Positions 34,940 to 48,606 are shown, numbered from the stretch's first letter. The stretch: 64,000 nucleotides of DNA from Pneumocystis sp. 'macacae' (GCA_018127085.1 CM030727.1:248001-312000); one strand, 5' to 3'. Translations and numbers: made by a program. The notes: a model not told the origin generated them from the sequence alone.

Positions 34940-36261
34940 ATGCAACGACACGCATTGTCTGGATGGCGCATCCGCCCATGTCTTAATACGGCATCTTTTG
35001 CACCGCCATGGAGTATTTTTTCACGAGCAGTGATTCTTTCAGTTGCAGTCTTTGCGCGACTCGTCATGGCACTCGGTCAAAAGGAAATTCGAGTAGTGGG
35101 AGCAGACCGATTCATCGAAGCACGTGAGTCGGAGCGCGGACTGATCACGGGTGGGTACCAATGTCACGTGGTCCATTATCACGTGATCCAAGGCTCTCAC
35201 ATACATACTAATATTGCAGTGTCTAATCATTTGAGCGTGTAAGTCAATGTTGCAAAAAATCTCGAAAGACAAAAGACGCAGCAGAGGGAAAAAGGGAAAG
35301 TGATGGACAAACAAGAAAAAACAAAAGTCAATGAAGGACAAAAACTGCTGCATTTTTTTTCAGAAATTTTCAATAATTGCTGTCAAAATTTCTTATATTC
35401 CATCTTACAAAAACTAGTATGGATGATCCACTAGTGTGGGGAATGTTTCCGCTAAAAACATGGATGAAAGGGCGTATACGATGGGCCTTAGGAGCAGCAG
35501 ATATATGTTTTACAAAGCCACTGAGAGCGCTTTTTTTTTCACTAGGTCAGACATTACCAATTGAGCGGCATGGGGCGGGATTGTTTCAACCAGGAATTGA
35601 TGAAGCTATCCAGCTTGTTTCTGATCCTACACGGGCGTGGATTCATATTTTTCCAGAAGGCCGTGTCCAGCAGAATCCTCAACAAACGATCCACTATTTC
35701 CGATGGGGGGTTTCTCGTATTATTCTTGAGGCAGCAATACGCAGTGACCAGCTACCCTATGTTCTTCCAATTTTTCTTCGGGGTTTTGATAAAATTATGC
35801 CGGAGAGGGAGTCAATAGAATTAGAGAATCAACACCTGGAACAACAAATGCAGATGAGAAACCAGTCAACAATGCGAGAACAGATTTTTGAGCATTTTTT
35901 AAAGCAGTTTTATTTTTTTCAGCGGCTACCTCGTCTTGGCTGCAATATCGAAGCACATTTTGGACATCCTATTCCTGACTCTCAACTCGCTAGTTTTGTA
36001 GATGTTTGGCGAGAACTTTACCAAAATTCCAAGGTGAAAACATCAAATAAAAAAACTGATTTAGAAAAAACGGCAATGAAAATAACACCAAATGATTTTT
36101 CTAGATCGTTTTTACCATCTACGATAGAAGATTCTCAAACTGCCCGACAATTACGTAGTGATCTTGCGGCTCTTCTACACCATCACGTCGAGCGTCTCCG
36201 CTATGAATCTGGTCTCAGCAATTCGCCTAATATAACAAAAAGTAGGTCATCATTTTTTTAA
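34940..36261 (+). CDS. TAZ1: Tafazzin, cardiolipin transacylase
   Basis: Exon 1 (34940-35150) starts MQRHALSGWRIRPCLNTASF and contains the membrane-associating helix RAVILSVAVFARLVMALG. A 19-nt exon then encodes VSNHLSV, joined across an intron to MDDPLVWGMFPLKTWMKGRI. The junction creates the acyltransferase HX4D motif (NHLSVMDD). Downstream are GQTLPIERHGAGLFQ, HIFPEGRVQQNPQQTIHYFR (FPEGxV motif), RWGVSRIILEAA and VLPIFLRGFDKIMPE. Tafazzin remodels cardiolipin acyl chains in the mitochondrial membranes. G+C is clearly raised in exon 1 and declines toward the 3' end. The first intron carries two CACGTG words. Confidence 0.92.
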
Positions 36262-36656
36262 CACAACTGTTATTTCACTTGAACATAATTTGACTTCAGA
36301 TTTAAATATCATCAATGTTTTGGATAAATTTGAATTAAATATACACTAGTTTTGGCTAAACAAAATTTAAAAACAAATCAAATATTAACTAGATACAATT
36401 TGAATACTAGCTTAATTCAATTAAGCTTTATTTAGATTTTAAGCGAATTTAAATTAAAAATAGTTTCAAAATGAGTTAAATTCGACATAAATTCGTTTAA
36501 ATCTAAATCAAACTTAAACAAGATTCAAGTTAAATTCGGACTAGGAATAAACAAAAAATAGTTTAAATATCATCTGAACTTGAATTAAAAATCAATTAAA
36601 GCCTGTTCAAGATTTAACTAAGCCTAGGTTCAAAATAAATATATTTATAAATTAAT
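36262..36656. repeat. Degenerate A+T repeat between convergent genes
   Basis: About 370 bases made of many loosely repeated TTTAAATTYRAATT and AATTCAAGTTAA words in both orientations, between the TAZ1 and kinesin 3' ends. No gene seen. Confidence 0.5.
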
Positions 36657-39319
36657 TTAATTCTGACTTTGGGCTACACTTTGAATCTTTATCGTCTTTT
36701 TAGCAGTACCAATTACTGTGTGATTTACTTTAGTTGCGAAACGTAAACTACATAAACTTTCTGACAAATGCTGCAGCAATGGCGACAATGTAACAAGCAT
36801 TAGTGTCTTTGAATTACCACCCAATGAGTATTGTAACAAATACGTCAACTATATTCAGCGTAAACAAATTTTAAGAAAAAAGGGGAAAGACCTTTGAATT
36901 ACGGTATGGAACGTGACCTTTCGGATTTCCCAAGGAATGAATAACATCACCTAGACAACTAAGGCTTTTGTTAATTGCTTGTGTTTCTTTGAGTCTATCG
37001 CCAACACTCTGACTCTGTGATAAACGTTCAGATCCAGCTAAATCAATCAAATTAAGTGTGCCCTCAGATATTTCACCAGTTATAGTGTTTGTACCACGAA
37101 GAGTTAGAATAAAGACAGAATGAGAGCGGCTGGATCTTTCATTTGCCTCTGTTGCGGCAACAGAACGATTATTTGATGCCTTTTTCAGTAAAGTAGACAC
37201 TTTAGATGGCGTATCAAGTATAACAGTTGTTAAATCAGTTACAATTGTCTTGCATTCTTTTGGATCATGCCGAATTTCATGTTTTTTCTTATCGAATTCA
37301 TCTGGATGACCAAGCAAATCATTAATGTGTTCATTATAAATTTCAAGAAATTGTCCTTCCATCGAATAACACCAACCTTTCTCTGTTAAGGCATTGATAG
37401 TCTCATATATCTGATGTACTGCACGTGGAATCATTCCGTCTTCAGCAGACATTGTGTATGTCTTTCCAGAGCCCGTCTGTCCATAAGCAAAAATACACAC
37501 ATTATAACCATCTAACGCACTTTGCACAAGCTGGGAAATCTCGTCAAAGACCTCATTGTTTGAACACTTTGGTGAAAAAACCTACATTTGTTAATTAAGA
37601 AAAACAAATAGAAATTATTACTTTATCAAAAACAAACGGGTAGCTCTTAGTATGAACTGATCCTAAAGATGACTCTGTTGTTTGTCCAGTAATTTCAATT
37701 TCTTTCCCCTCTTTTGACTCATCAGGGTATTTAATATCTGCAAGTCCGTTTTCAATCTTTTCATGTTCCAAGAATGGTCTAACTCTACACAATACACGAA
37801 TATTTCCTTTAAGTTCTTGAATTTGGTTGTGTAGCTTTCTGCGTAGCGTTTCTTCTTCTCTAAGCTTTCTACAACATATTTCTCTTTCTTCTTGAGCATT
37901 TTTGGCAGAATCGGAAAGCTCTATAATACATGCTTTTTGTGAAGCAACCTGGGCTTCCAACTTTTCAATCTCATTACGAAAAACCGACACAGATGACTCA
38001 AGGGTCAAATTTGATACACATTTTTCATTTACTGCATCCTAAAAATATTAAAATCAAAAAAAGAATATACTCAATTTACACGAAGAGAAGCATTTAGAAT
38101 TCTCTCCCTTTCAAGATCAGACATAAGATCATTTAAGGATGCTTTCATCATTTTGATTTCTCTCTCTTTTGCATCAAATTCTAAATCAGTTTTCTGTTTT
38201 TCCAATGCAATTTCTGTCTTAAATTTCTGCAACTCTGTAACACTTGCAAAACATGCCTCTTCTACTGCAATCCTATGTTTTTTTTCCATCATTTCAATTT
38301 CATTCTTATGACTACTCATCAACGATTCTAGTTCCTGTTTTCCAGCTCTTTTTATTTCATCTATTTGGTCTTTATAAACTTTTTCAGAAAATTCAGATTC
38401 ATCTTTGTGTTTCCTCTCAAGGTTTTCTATGTCATCTCTATGTTTTCTTATAAGATCATCTATTTCATTTCTAAAACTACGGCGTTCATTATCCAATTTT
38501 CTCTCAAGTTCTACGATTTCAGATTTCAATTTATTTATCTGCTCATCAGTCTCTATTTTCCGAGTCAACAGAGATGACCTTGCAATTTCTAATTCACTCA
38601 TCAAACTGGCTTTAACCAATTCCAATTCATTTACTAATTTTTATAAAAAAAACTCAGAAACACAAAAAACTTACATTTATGACGTTCACTTTCAAGTGCT
38701 GTATAAATCGCATCCTTTTCAGTATTCCCAATCGAAATTTGTTCTTTCAACTCGGAATACGCAATTTCCATATCTTCAAGTCTTCCTCTTGTATCCCAAG
38801 CAGGGCGCTTAGGTCTATCACTTAGAACCTTGATATTTGGTCGCTGAATCGACTGAGAACATGATATTTCATTAGATAAGCTTCTTCCAAGAACAGAAGA
38901 TGATAAATGACTTGTTTCATTCAACGAACGACTTAAGCCGGATTGGCATGTCTTTTGATAAGTAGACGAGACTAGCTTATTTTGTAATAACATAGATGAT
39001 TTATCTACACTAGTGGATGGCTTTCGAGATGCACCTGCACGTTCTACAAGCGTTTTTCGTTCAGAAGTAACGGGATTTTTACGCTTAATAGGGTCAAATG
39101 CCGACCTATCCGATTTATCAGCTGTTCTTTTCGTTCCAGAGACACTTTGTGGAATAATATTAGCTGATGAGGTCGAATCTGCCAATGGATTTATCTTCAT
39201 TCTTATCATTGGAGATACTGTTTTTGACAGCGGCTGCGGAAGTCTTGACTGCTAGAAAAAAGGAAATTTTAGCAACATTTTCTATTTAAAAAGCTCAAAT
39301 ATACCATTTTTTCATCCAT
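36657..39319 (-). CDS. Kinesin-14 (C-terminal motor, Kar3/Klp2-like)
   Basis: Starts at ATG 39319 with the tiny exon MDEKM. A Ser-rich basic N-terminal tail follows ([14 protein letters not shown], then [20 protein letters not shown]). A long coiled coil runs from about 38,760 to 37,850 ([20 protein letters not shown] and similar). The neck [20 protein letters not shown] marks a minus-end-directed kinesin-14. The motor has the P-loop [11 protein letters not shown], switch [12 protein letters not shown], switch [13 protein letters not shown] and the C-terminal [20 protein letters not shown]. These motors crosslink and slide microtubules in spindle assembly and karyogamy. About five introns. 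A more exact ortholog (Kar3, Klp2 or Pkl1) cannot be chosen without a tree. Confidence 0.92.
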
Positions 39320-39991
39320 TTTTATTCACAATAACTTAAAGATTTAAATCGTAATATAAACAATGGTTACTGTAACAACCATGTGATGATTATAGACGAA
39401 TTATAAGTTTTTCTATTCAGAAAAATCCTCTAGATAAAAAATACACTAATACAATACATTGTTTTTATAAATACAACAAACATGTAATTTCATGTATAAA
39501 TTACGCTTTTTTTAAAATATATATTCTTTTAAACAAATTGTTATCTAATATCCAAAATAAAATATTTTTTTTATTACATATTGGGCATTCATTGAATACA
39601 AACCAAATAAGTTTATATAAAGCATTTTCATTTTTTATCATCGAATTAATCACATTAAAAAAATCAAAATGACGATAATTTGTTCATATCATTGTATATT
39701 TTTTATTAAGAATAAGGTCTTTAAATACTAAAAGTTCTAGAAATTTTTTAAAAAAATAAAAAAACAATATACAATCTCAAATTAGCATTTTTTTTTAATT
39801 AAAAATATGTTTTTTTTTTCGCATTTTTTCTAAACTTCATTAAACAGTCTTTGACATTTTATTCAATTATTTAAAAAAAGATATAAAGGTCTTTCAGAAA
39901 AATAACTAATGGCGTTTATTAAAAATACATAAAATCTATATATATTTGTTCAGATATACATAAATTATATGATAAATATATTTAACAACAA
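39320..39991. other. A+T-rich divergent promoter region
   Basis: About 670 bases between the kinesin and ACC1 start codons, with long poly-A/poly-T runs. A short imperfect palindrome GGTTACTGTAACAACC lies near 39,365-39,380, close to the kinesin start. No gene seen. Confidence 0.45.
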
Positions 39992-42900
39992 ATGGAAGAT
40001 AATGCTGAGTTTTTATCTAATTTTATTGGTAAAAAACATGATAACAGAATTCAAAAAGTGAATAATACTTCTTAAAGGAGGAAACTCATTAAAAGAAGCA
40101 GCTCCTGGGCCTGTTAAAGATTTTGTTGCAGAACATGGAGGACATACTGTTATTACCTCTGTTTTAATTGCTAATAATGGAATTGCTGCAGTAAAAGAAA
40201 TCCGCTCAATAAGAAAATGGTAAGTAGAAGAATTCAAATCTCTTTATTTTACCTACAATAGGGCCTACGAAACATTTAATAACGAACGAGCAATTCAATT
40301 TACAGTTATGGCAACACCAGAAGACCTCAAGGTTAATGCAGATTATATTAGAATGGCAGAACAATATGTAGAAATCCCAGGAGGGAGTAATAATAACGTA
40401 TAATATACCATTATCTTATAACTATAATTAATATATGTACAGAATTACGCAAATGTAGAGTTAATTGTCGATGTAGCAGAAAGGTATATAATGAAAAACG
40501 AATAAAAAAATCATAATCCTTATTTCGTTTTAGAATGGGTGTTCATGCGGTCTGGGCTGGATGGTAATATTTTCTAGATCTTTATTTATTATTAATATCA
40601 TAGGGGACATGCTTCAGAGAATCCACGGTTACCAGAAATGCTATCTCAAAGTAAAAATAAAATTGTATTTATTGGACCATCTTCATCAGCTATGGAATCT
40701 CTGGGAGACAAAATTTCATCAATTATTATTGCACAATCTGCCGATATTCCTTGTATGCCATGGAGTGGAAGTAATGTCAATAAAGTACAGATTAACAAAA
40801 AATCAGGAAAAATTTCTATTGAAAATAGTGTTTATCATGAAGCATGTGTGAATACTCCTGAAGAAGGTCTTGAGAAAGCACTTTCTATAGGATTCCCTGT
40901 TATTATCAAAGCAAGCAAAGGTGGAGGGGGTAAAGGAATTCGAAAAGTTGAAGATAAATCTTATTTTAAGTCACTATTTTTACAAGTAATGGCAGAAGTT
41001 CCAGGTTCACCAATTTTTATTATGAAATTAGCAGAAAATGCACGTCATCTAGAGGTGCAAATTTTAGCAGATCATTACGGAAATATTATTTCATTATTTG
41101 GTAGAGATTGCTCTGTACAAAGAAGACATCAAAAGATTATAGAAGAAGCACCAGTAACTATTGCTAAACCAGAAACATTTTCTGCTATGGAAGCGAGTGC
41201 TATAACTTTAGGAAAAATTGTTGGTTATGTTTCAGCAGGGACAGTCGAATATTTATACAATCATGCTAATGGTAAATTTTACTTTCTTGAGCTAAATCCC
41301 AGATTACAAGTAGAACACCCTACAACAGAAATGATAACAGGTGTAAATCTTCCTGCTGCTCAACTACAAATTGCAATGGGTTTATCATTACATAGAATTA
41401 AAGACATAAGATTGTTTTATGGCCTCGATCCTCGTACAATTACAGAAATTGATTTTGATTTTTCTAATAGCGAATCCTTAAAAACACAACGTAGACCTCA
41501 ACCTAAAGGTCATACAACAGCATGCCGCATTACTTCTGAAGGTAAATCCAAATTGTGTATTTAATTAATATTAAACTTTCAAAAAGATCCAGGAGAGGAC
41601 TTTAAGCCATCTAGTGGAATGATGCACGAACTTATCTTTCGCTCTTCTTCAAATGCGTGGGGATATTTTAGTGTTGCAGCACCAGGTGGTATTCATAATT
41701 ATAGCGATTCACAATTTGGACATATTTTTGCATTTGGGGAAAATCGTGCAGCCTCTAGAAAACATATGGTAATAGCACTTAAAGAATTAAGCATTAGAGG
41801 AGATTTTCGTACAACAGTAGAATATTTAATTAAACTACTAGAAACACAAGATTTCGAACAAAACACAATAACTACAGGTATATTGTTATGTAAAAATACA
41901 TATTCTTATATTTATATTATTATAGAATGGCTAGATACACTTATTCTTCGCAAACTTACACCAGAGCGTCCAGATAAAATGATTGCTGTTGTTTGTGGTG
42001 CAATTATAAAAGCATATATGGCAAATAAAGAACGAACTTTGGAATATAAGACATGTCTTGAAAAAGGCCAAGTATTAAGTCGTGAAACATTAAAAACAGT
42101 TTTTTCTATAGACTTTATATATGAAAAAGAGAAATTTAAATTTACTGTAACACGTAGTTCTATTGATTCATATAATGTATTTATTAATGGGTCAAAATGT
42201 ATAGTTGAAACAAGACGTCTTAGTGGAGAAGGTCTTTTGATACTTTTAGGTGGAAAATCTCATACTGTATATTGGTCAAATAGTAAAACAAGTACAACAA
42301 TGAGTATCAATGGAAAGACATGTATACTAGAACAAGAGGATGATCCTACTCAATTAAGGTCACCATCTCCCGGAAAACTTGTGAAATATTTAATTCAAAA
42401 TGGGGAACATATAAAAAAAGGACAACCCTTTGCTGAAATTGAAGTCATGAAAGTAAAGATATTTCTTAATATTAAAAACAAACGCTAATTCCAAATAGAT
42501 GCATTTGTCGCTTACAGCAATAGAAGATGGAATAGTTCAATTAATAAAACAACCAGGTGCTACTTTAGAAACAGGTGATATTCTTGGAATTTTAACAATG
42601 GATGATCCATCTCGCATAAAACATGCCAAACCTTTTGAAGGTTTATTGCCTTCTTGGGGACTACCACAAGTCATTGGAAATAAACCTCCTCAAAGATTTA
42701 ATCAACTAATTAGCGTTCTAAAAAGTATTTTGCAGGGTTATGATAATCAAATGTTAATTGCGTCAACTTTAAAAGAATTAATGGATGTTTTAAAGGATCC
42801 TGAATTACCTTACAGTGAATGGCATTTTCAATTTTCTGCATTATCATCCAACATTCCATCGAAACTAGGTTCACAACTTATAGATATTGTTAAAAATGCA

Positions 42901-45900
42901 TATTCAAACCACAAGAAATTTCCAGGAAAAAAAATATTGCAAAAATTCAATCAATTTATTAAAGAAAACATACTATTAGATGATATAGAAATACTGAAAA
43001 CGAAATTAAATACCCTTTTTCAAATTTCATTAAGATATAAAGATGGGATAAAAGTTCATAAATATTCAGTACTTTCAAGTCTTTTAGAAGAATATTGGAA
43101 AGTAGAAAATCTCTTTGATTCACAAAACGTCAGAGAAGAAGATGTTATTTTACAATTAAGAGATGAAAATAAAGATAATGTAGATAAAGTACTTGAAATA
43201 GGTAACTTTCATTCTTTTGTTTTTTAATTTATAATAAATTAGTATTATCACATTCAAAAATAAACGCAAAAAATGATTTAATTTCTGCAATATTAGATAT
43301 TATTAAAACATGTCCATCTTCAGATATTTCAAAATACATAGGTTCATCTTTACGAAAACTTATTGATTTAGAATCACGAAATGCTACAAAGGTCTCTTTG
43401 AAAGCAAGAGAAATTTTAATTCAATGCTCACTTCCATCTTTTGCTGAAAGAATTTCTCAAATGAAGCATATTCTTCAATCATCTGTTATTAAGACAGAGT
43501 CACATGACAAGTGGAAATATAGAACACCAGCTCTTGAAATTCTGAAAGAATTAATTGACTCAAAATATAATATTTTTGATGTACTGCCTTTCTTCTTTGC
43601 GCACAAAAATCATTGGATATCATTAGCAGTACTTGAAGTTTATGTTCGTAGAGCATATAGAGCATATTCTCTTTTAAGCTTAGAATACCACATAGATTCA
43701 GACATTCCATTTATAATTTCATGGAAATTTCAATCAAGATTATCAACTATTCAAGGGATTAACAAATATATAGCTACCCAATTATCATCGATCTCTACAG
43801 AATTCACCAAGAATGGAAATCTTAAAAGAGTTCCATCTGTTGGTGATATGTCATACACTATATTTGATTCAAATTTATCAAGAACTGGAGTAATTATACC
43901 AACAGAAACATTAGATCAAATAAAAGACCAGCTTCCACGGGCTTTAAGCAAATTTCCCATTGATAAGGAAATTACAAATGATTATGAGGAAGAAAAGCAC
44001 GAGATTGATGCATCCGATCAATTAAAAAGTTCAACTTTAAAAAGACAGCTTATACACGTTCTTAATATTTTAATTCGCAACCAAGAAAATCTAGACGACA
44101 AAACCGTAATTGAAAAACTACGTCCAATAGTCACCGACTATACTCCATTATTTCTTCATCATAAAATAAGGCGAGTTACTTTCGTTTGTGGCTGTCAAGA
44201 TGAATCATCAAATCCTTTATATTACACTTTTCGAGGACAGGAAAACCTTTCGACTAATATTAAAGACATATACATAGAGGACAAAAGTATACGTCATATA
44301 GAACCAGCATTAGCATTTCAATTAGAGCTTGGAAGATTATCAAATTTTGATATTGAACCAGTTTTTACAAGAAATAGAAATATACATATATATAGAGCTA
44401 TTGGCAAAGAAGCACCAGGAGATAAGCGATTTTTTAGTATGAATTATTAAAATTTATACTCTTTTACTAATATTATTAAGTTCGTGCATTAGTTAGACCA
44501 GGAAAATTAACTAATGAAATTCCTACAAGGTACATTTATCCAATTAAATATTAAAACCTATAAATAAACAATATAGCGAATATTTGATATCAGAAACTGA
44601 TCATTTGATCAATGATATTTTAGATGCATTAGAAATAATAGGAGTAGAATATACGGTTTGGTCATTTATTTTTGTATTCATCAATTAATATCATTTTAGG
44701 ATTTAAATCATATCTTTATTAATTTTATTCCAGTATATTAATAATTTTCCTTTTAATCCAAACTTATTCCACACAGAATTTTAATCTAGTTTCAGATGAA
44801 GTTGAAGCGACATTAGGAGGATTTATTGAACGGTTCGGACGACGACTCTGGAGATTAAGAATAACATCAGCTGAAATACGAATTATATGTACCAATTCTT
44901 CAACAGGACTCACATCACCGCTACGGATCATTATTTCAAATGGTATAAAATCAGTTTCTTTCTATGTTTGAAACAAATTTTTAGTATCTGGTTTTGTTGT
45001 ATGTTTCGAACTTTATACTGAAGTAAAGACAGAAAAGGGTAACTATATTTTTCAATCTATTGGCCCTCCTGTTTATTCAATGGCAACTGCACACATTTAT
45101 TAATTTCTATATAGGGATCAATGCACCTTCGTTCTATTACAACTCCATATGCAACTAAAGAATGGCTTCAGCCAAAAAGATACAAGGCACATCTTATAGG
45201 AACAACATATGGTACATTAAATACAATATCTAATTATATAGCTCATAAAGCCTTTTTTAGTATATGATTTTCCTGATATTTTCCGACAAGCTGTACGAAT
45301 ATCTTGGCAAAAATATGCTCAAGCTAATCATGATTACAAAATGCCAGAAAATATTTTAGAGGTCAAAGAATTAGTAATGGATGATAAATTGCAGCTTCAA
45401 GAAGTTATTAGGGAGCCTGGAACTAATTCCATAGGGATGGTAGCATGGTTAGTTACAGCCAAAACACCAGAATATCCAGAAGGACGCCGATTTGTTCTCA
45501 TTGCTAATGATATTACATTTAAAATAGGCACATTTGGTCCAGATGAAGACCAATATTTCCTAAAAGCAACTCTTTTAGCTCGTCAATTAAAAATTCCACG
45601 AATATATTTATCAGCTAATTCTGGTGCACGTATTGGTCTTTCGGAAGAACTTATACCCCATTTTTCTGTAGCATGGAACGATATCAATAATCCAGAAAAA
45701 GGATTTAAGTACTTATATTTTACACCAAATATATATAAACAATTCAAAGAAAGCAATAAAAAAGATTTTATCGTAGAAAGAATCATTGAAAATGGAGAAG
45801 AAAGATTCAAAATTATAGCTATAATTGGCGCAGAAGATGGATTAGGAGTTGAATGTTTAAAAGGAGCAGGACTCATTGCAGGTGAAACCTCTCGTGCATA

Positions 45901-47516
45901 TGAAGACATTTTTACTATAACTTTAGTTTCATGTAGATCTGTTGGTAAGTTATTAATTTTAGTTTTATTCACTTAATATCCAAGGCATTGGTGCATATCT
46001 TGTTCGATTAGGTCAACGTGCAATTCAAGTAGAAGGACATCCTATTATTTTAACAGGAATATCTACAATTAACAAATTATTGGGGTGTGAAGTGTACTCA
46101 TCAAATCTACAACTAGGGGGTACTCAAATTATGTATAAAAATGGTATATCTCACCTAACTGCGAAAAATGATCTTAATGGGATTTCTAAAATAATGAAAT
46201 GGCTATCATATATTCCAGACAAAAAAGACAATCCTGTTCCAGTTTTACCTTCCCTGGATTCGTGGGATCGAGATGTAGAATATATACCGCCAAAAGGTAC
46301 TTACGATGTTCGATGGCTTATTGAAGGAAAAGAAGATGACAATCACTTTTTTACTGGACTTTTTGATAAAAAGTCATTCCATGAAACTTTAAGTGGTTGG
46401 GCTAAAACTGTTGTTGTTGGTCGGGCAAGATTAGGAGGAATCCCTTTAGGCATCATTGCAGTAGAATCTCGGCCTATTGAGAATATTTTACCAGCAGATC
46501 CAGCTAATCCAGAATCTTATGAACAAAATATTATAGAAGCAGGACATGTATGGTATCCAAATTCTGCATTCAAAACAGCGCAAGCAATTAATGATTTTAA
46601 TTATGGAGAACAACTCCCTCTTTTTATTTTAGCAAATTGGAGGGGGTTTTCAGGTGGTCAACGAGATATGTTCAACGAAATATTGAAATATGGATCATAT
46701 ATTGTAGATTCTCTTTCAAAATATAATCAACCAGTATTTATTTATATTCCGCCTTATAGTGAATTAAGAGGAGGATCATGGGTTGTTATTGATCCTACCA
46801 TCAACGAAGATATGATGGAGATGTATGCAGATGAGGAATCTCGTGCAGGGATTTTAGAACCGGAGGGAATAGTTGAAATCAAATTTCGAAAAGAAAAATT
46901 ATTAACGTGCATGTCTCGTTTAGACCCTATATATGCTTCATTAAAAAAACAGCTGCAAGAACCTAATTTATCTCAAGATAAATTATTTAAAATAAAAACT
47001 AAAATAGACGAACGAGAAAAACTTCTTCTTCCTATCTATCGACAAATAAGTATCCACTATGCAGATTTACATGATCATCCTGTTAGAATGAAATATAAAG
47101 GCACAATTAGACAATCCTTACAATGGTCTCAATCCCGAAGATTCTTCTATTGGAGATTGCGTAGACGTCTAAATGAACATTACAAAGTACAAAAAATAAG
47201 GAAAGTTAATAGTAAATTGTCTATTCGTGAGTCTATTGAGATTTTAAAAACATGGACATGTCAACTCTGTAATAATAATATTGATTGGGAGAATGATGAT
47301 AAAGAAGTAGTACAAATTCTTGAAAAAAACGAAGAGCACATACAGCTTCTAATTAAAGAATTAGAACAAACAACTATATCCAATGAAATTATAAATATGG
47401 CTAAAACCAACAAAACTAGTGTTCTTAATGGATTTTCTAAAATTTTAAAAGAAATGTCAGATAAAGAAGCAAATGATATCATTAAATTATTATCCGAACG
47501 GAAAATAATTAAATAA
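39992..47516 (+). CDS. ACC1: Acetyl-CoA carboxylase, multidomain
   Basis: Starts [12 protein letters not shown], spliced in frame to [20 protein letters not shown]. The biotin-carboxylase domain follows with [60 protein letters not shown] and the ATP-grasp loop [17 protein letters not shown], then [20 protein letters not shown]. The biotinyl domain motif EVMKM is split by an intron directly after the acceptor Lys (codon 42450-42452). A central helical region precedes the carboxyltransferase halves ([24 protein letters not shown] at about 45,500; [55 protein letters not shown] at about 46,640; [20 protein letters not shown]). It makes malonyl-CoA from acetyl-CoA in the cytosol, the committed step in fatty-acid synthesis. 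About a dozen introns. Length (roughly 2,200 aa) fits fungal Acc1. Confidence 0.95.
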
Positions 47517-48094
47517 TCGTAATTTATTATCTATTTATACTCGAATTTTCATTATATATTATAAAAATATAATAAAAATAAAATATAATAAAAATATAAT
47601 AAAAATCAAAAAATTCATTTTTAAACAAAAATCGAATCTATTATTTTCATTATTCAATCATTATAACACAATTACTCATAATCATAAATATATTAGTAGT
47701 CTCATTAGAAAAATTATATAAAAAAATAATAAGATCTACATCTTATAGTTTCATCAAATATAGAAAAATCTGTTCGACAATTTTTAATTATTTTAAAAAC
47801 ACTGACAAATATAAATCCTCGATAAAGTCCAGAAAATAAAAAAAATATATACAAAAAAGAATTAATAAAAAATTAATCTGTATAAACATACTGCAAAGAT
47901 AAAACTTCGAAAAAATCATATATAAATCATGATATATCTTTTTTACAAGAATTTGTACAAGTATTCTGCAAACTAAAAATATTATATCTAATAATCATTA
48001 TTTATTCAATACTAAAGTTTTTTTAAAAATAATTTTATTTTTCTCAAAAATTTAAACATCGAGAACCTCAATTTTTAATAAAAAGCTGATAAAA
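47517..48094. other. A+T-rich intergenic region with tandem ATAATAAAAAT units
   Basis: About 580 bases between ACC1 and ENV10. Tandem ATAATAAAAAT units occur at about 47,561-47,607. Otherwise low-complexity promoter sequence; nothing else seen. Confidence 0.5.
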
Positions 48095-48606
48095 ATGGTA
48101 AAAATCCAAATTTTTATAATATTTTTCTTATTTTAATATAATTAATATTAGGCAAATGCATCATTAAAGAAACAAGCAAAAAGAAACATTGCAATTATAA
48201 AGAAATTAAAGATTGGAGGATTTATCAGTAATTTAATTTTTATTGGTATACGTCTAATATATTATTATTCGTCAACAACAAAATACACATTTATTTTGTA
48301 TTTTTTGACATTTTCTTTTTCCATGAGTCTATCTTATTTACTTTGGTCCATGGGTTCACCGAAGTATAAAGAAGAATATCTTAAATCTCCAGGCGAAGAT
48401 CTTACTCAAAATGGTATTATCAAATACATGTTCTATACTATCTATATAACATGGGGTATCCACATATTAGTTGCTATATTTTCAGATAAAGCATGGTTTC
48501 TTTATCTTGTACATAAAACATTAATTTATTCAAACCTTCCAATAATTTTTACCAGGTGCTGTGTTTTCCACTTTTTAAGAATACTCAATCGGTAAATTGG
48601 CTTTAG
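48095..48606 (+). CDS. ENV10: TMEM208/Snd2-type ER membrane protein
   Basis: The start codon ATG (48095-48097) forms an exon alone: a GTAAAA donor follows at once and the acceptor is at 48151. Exon 2 encodes ANASLKKQAKRNIAIIKKLK and the helices FISNLIFIGIRLIYYY and FILYFLTFSFSMSLSYLLW, followed by the family signature SMGSPKYKEEYLKSPGEDLTQ and a third hydrophobic segment YMFYTIYITWGIHILVAIF. A last small exon, joined near 48,556, ends QSVNWL and TAG at 48604-48606. Env10/Snd2 (TMEM208 in humans) works in SRP-independent targeting of proteins to the ER. The start is uncommon but supported by the lack of any other upstream Met in frame. Confidence 0.82.

Larger units (their letters stand above)
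30050..34950. other. G+C-rich island with graded shoulders
   Basis: Base composition changes from roughly 70% or more A+T to a core of roughly 60-70% G+C by eye (clearest at 30,900-33,400). It rises over about 1 kb on the left and falls over about 1.5 kb on the right. The island carries the coiled-coil gene, AAR2, RPS14, RPS16 and the 5' half of TAZ1. Intron lengths inside (about 32-45 nt, except two array-bearing segments) match those outside. Confidence 0.85.

Noticed and set aside
30050..34950. Simple contamination by another organism as the full explanation of the island
   Set aside because: Graded shoulders and shared intron style argue against it, though read mapping is needed to exclude it.
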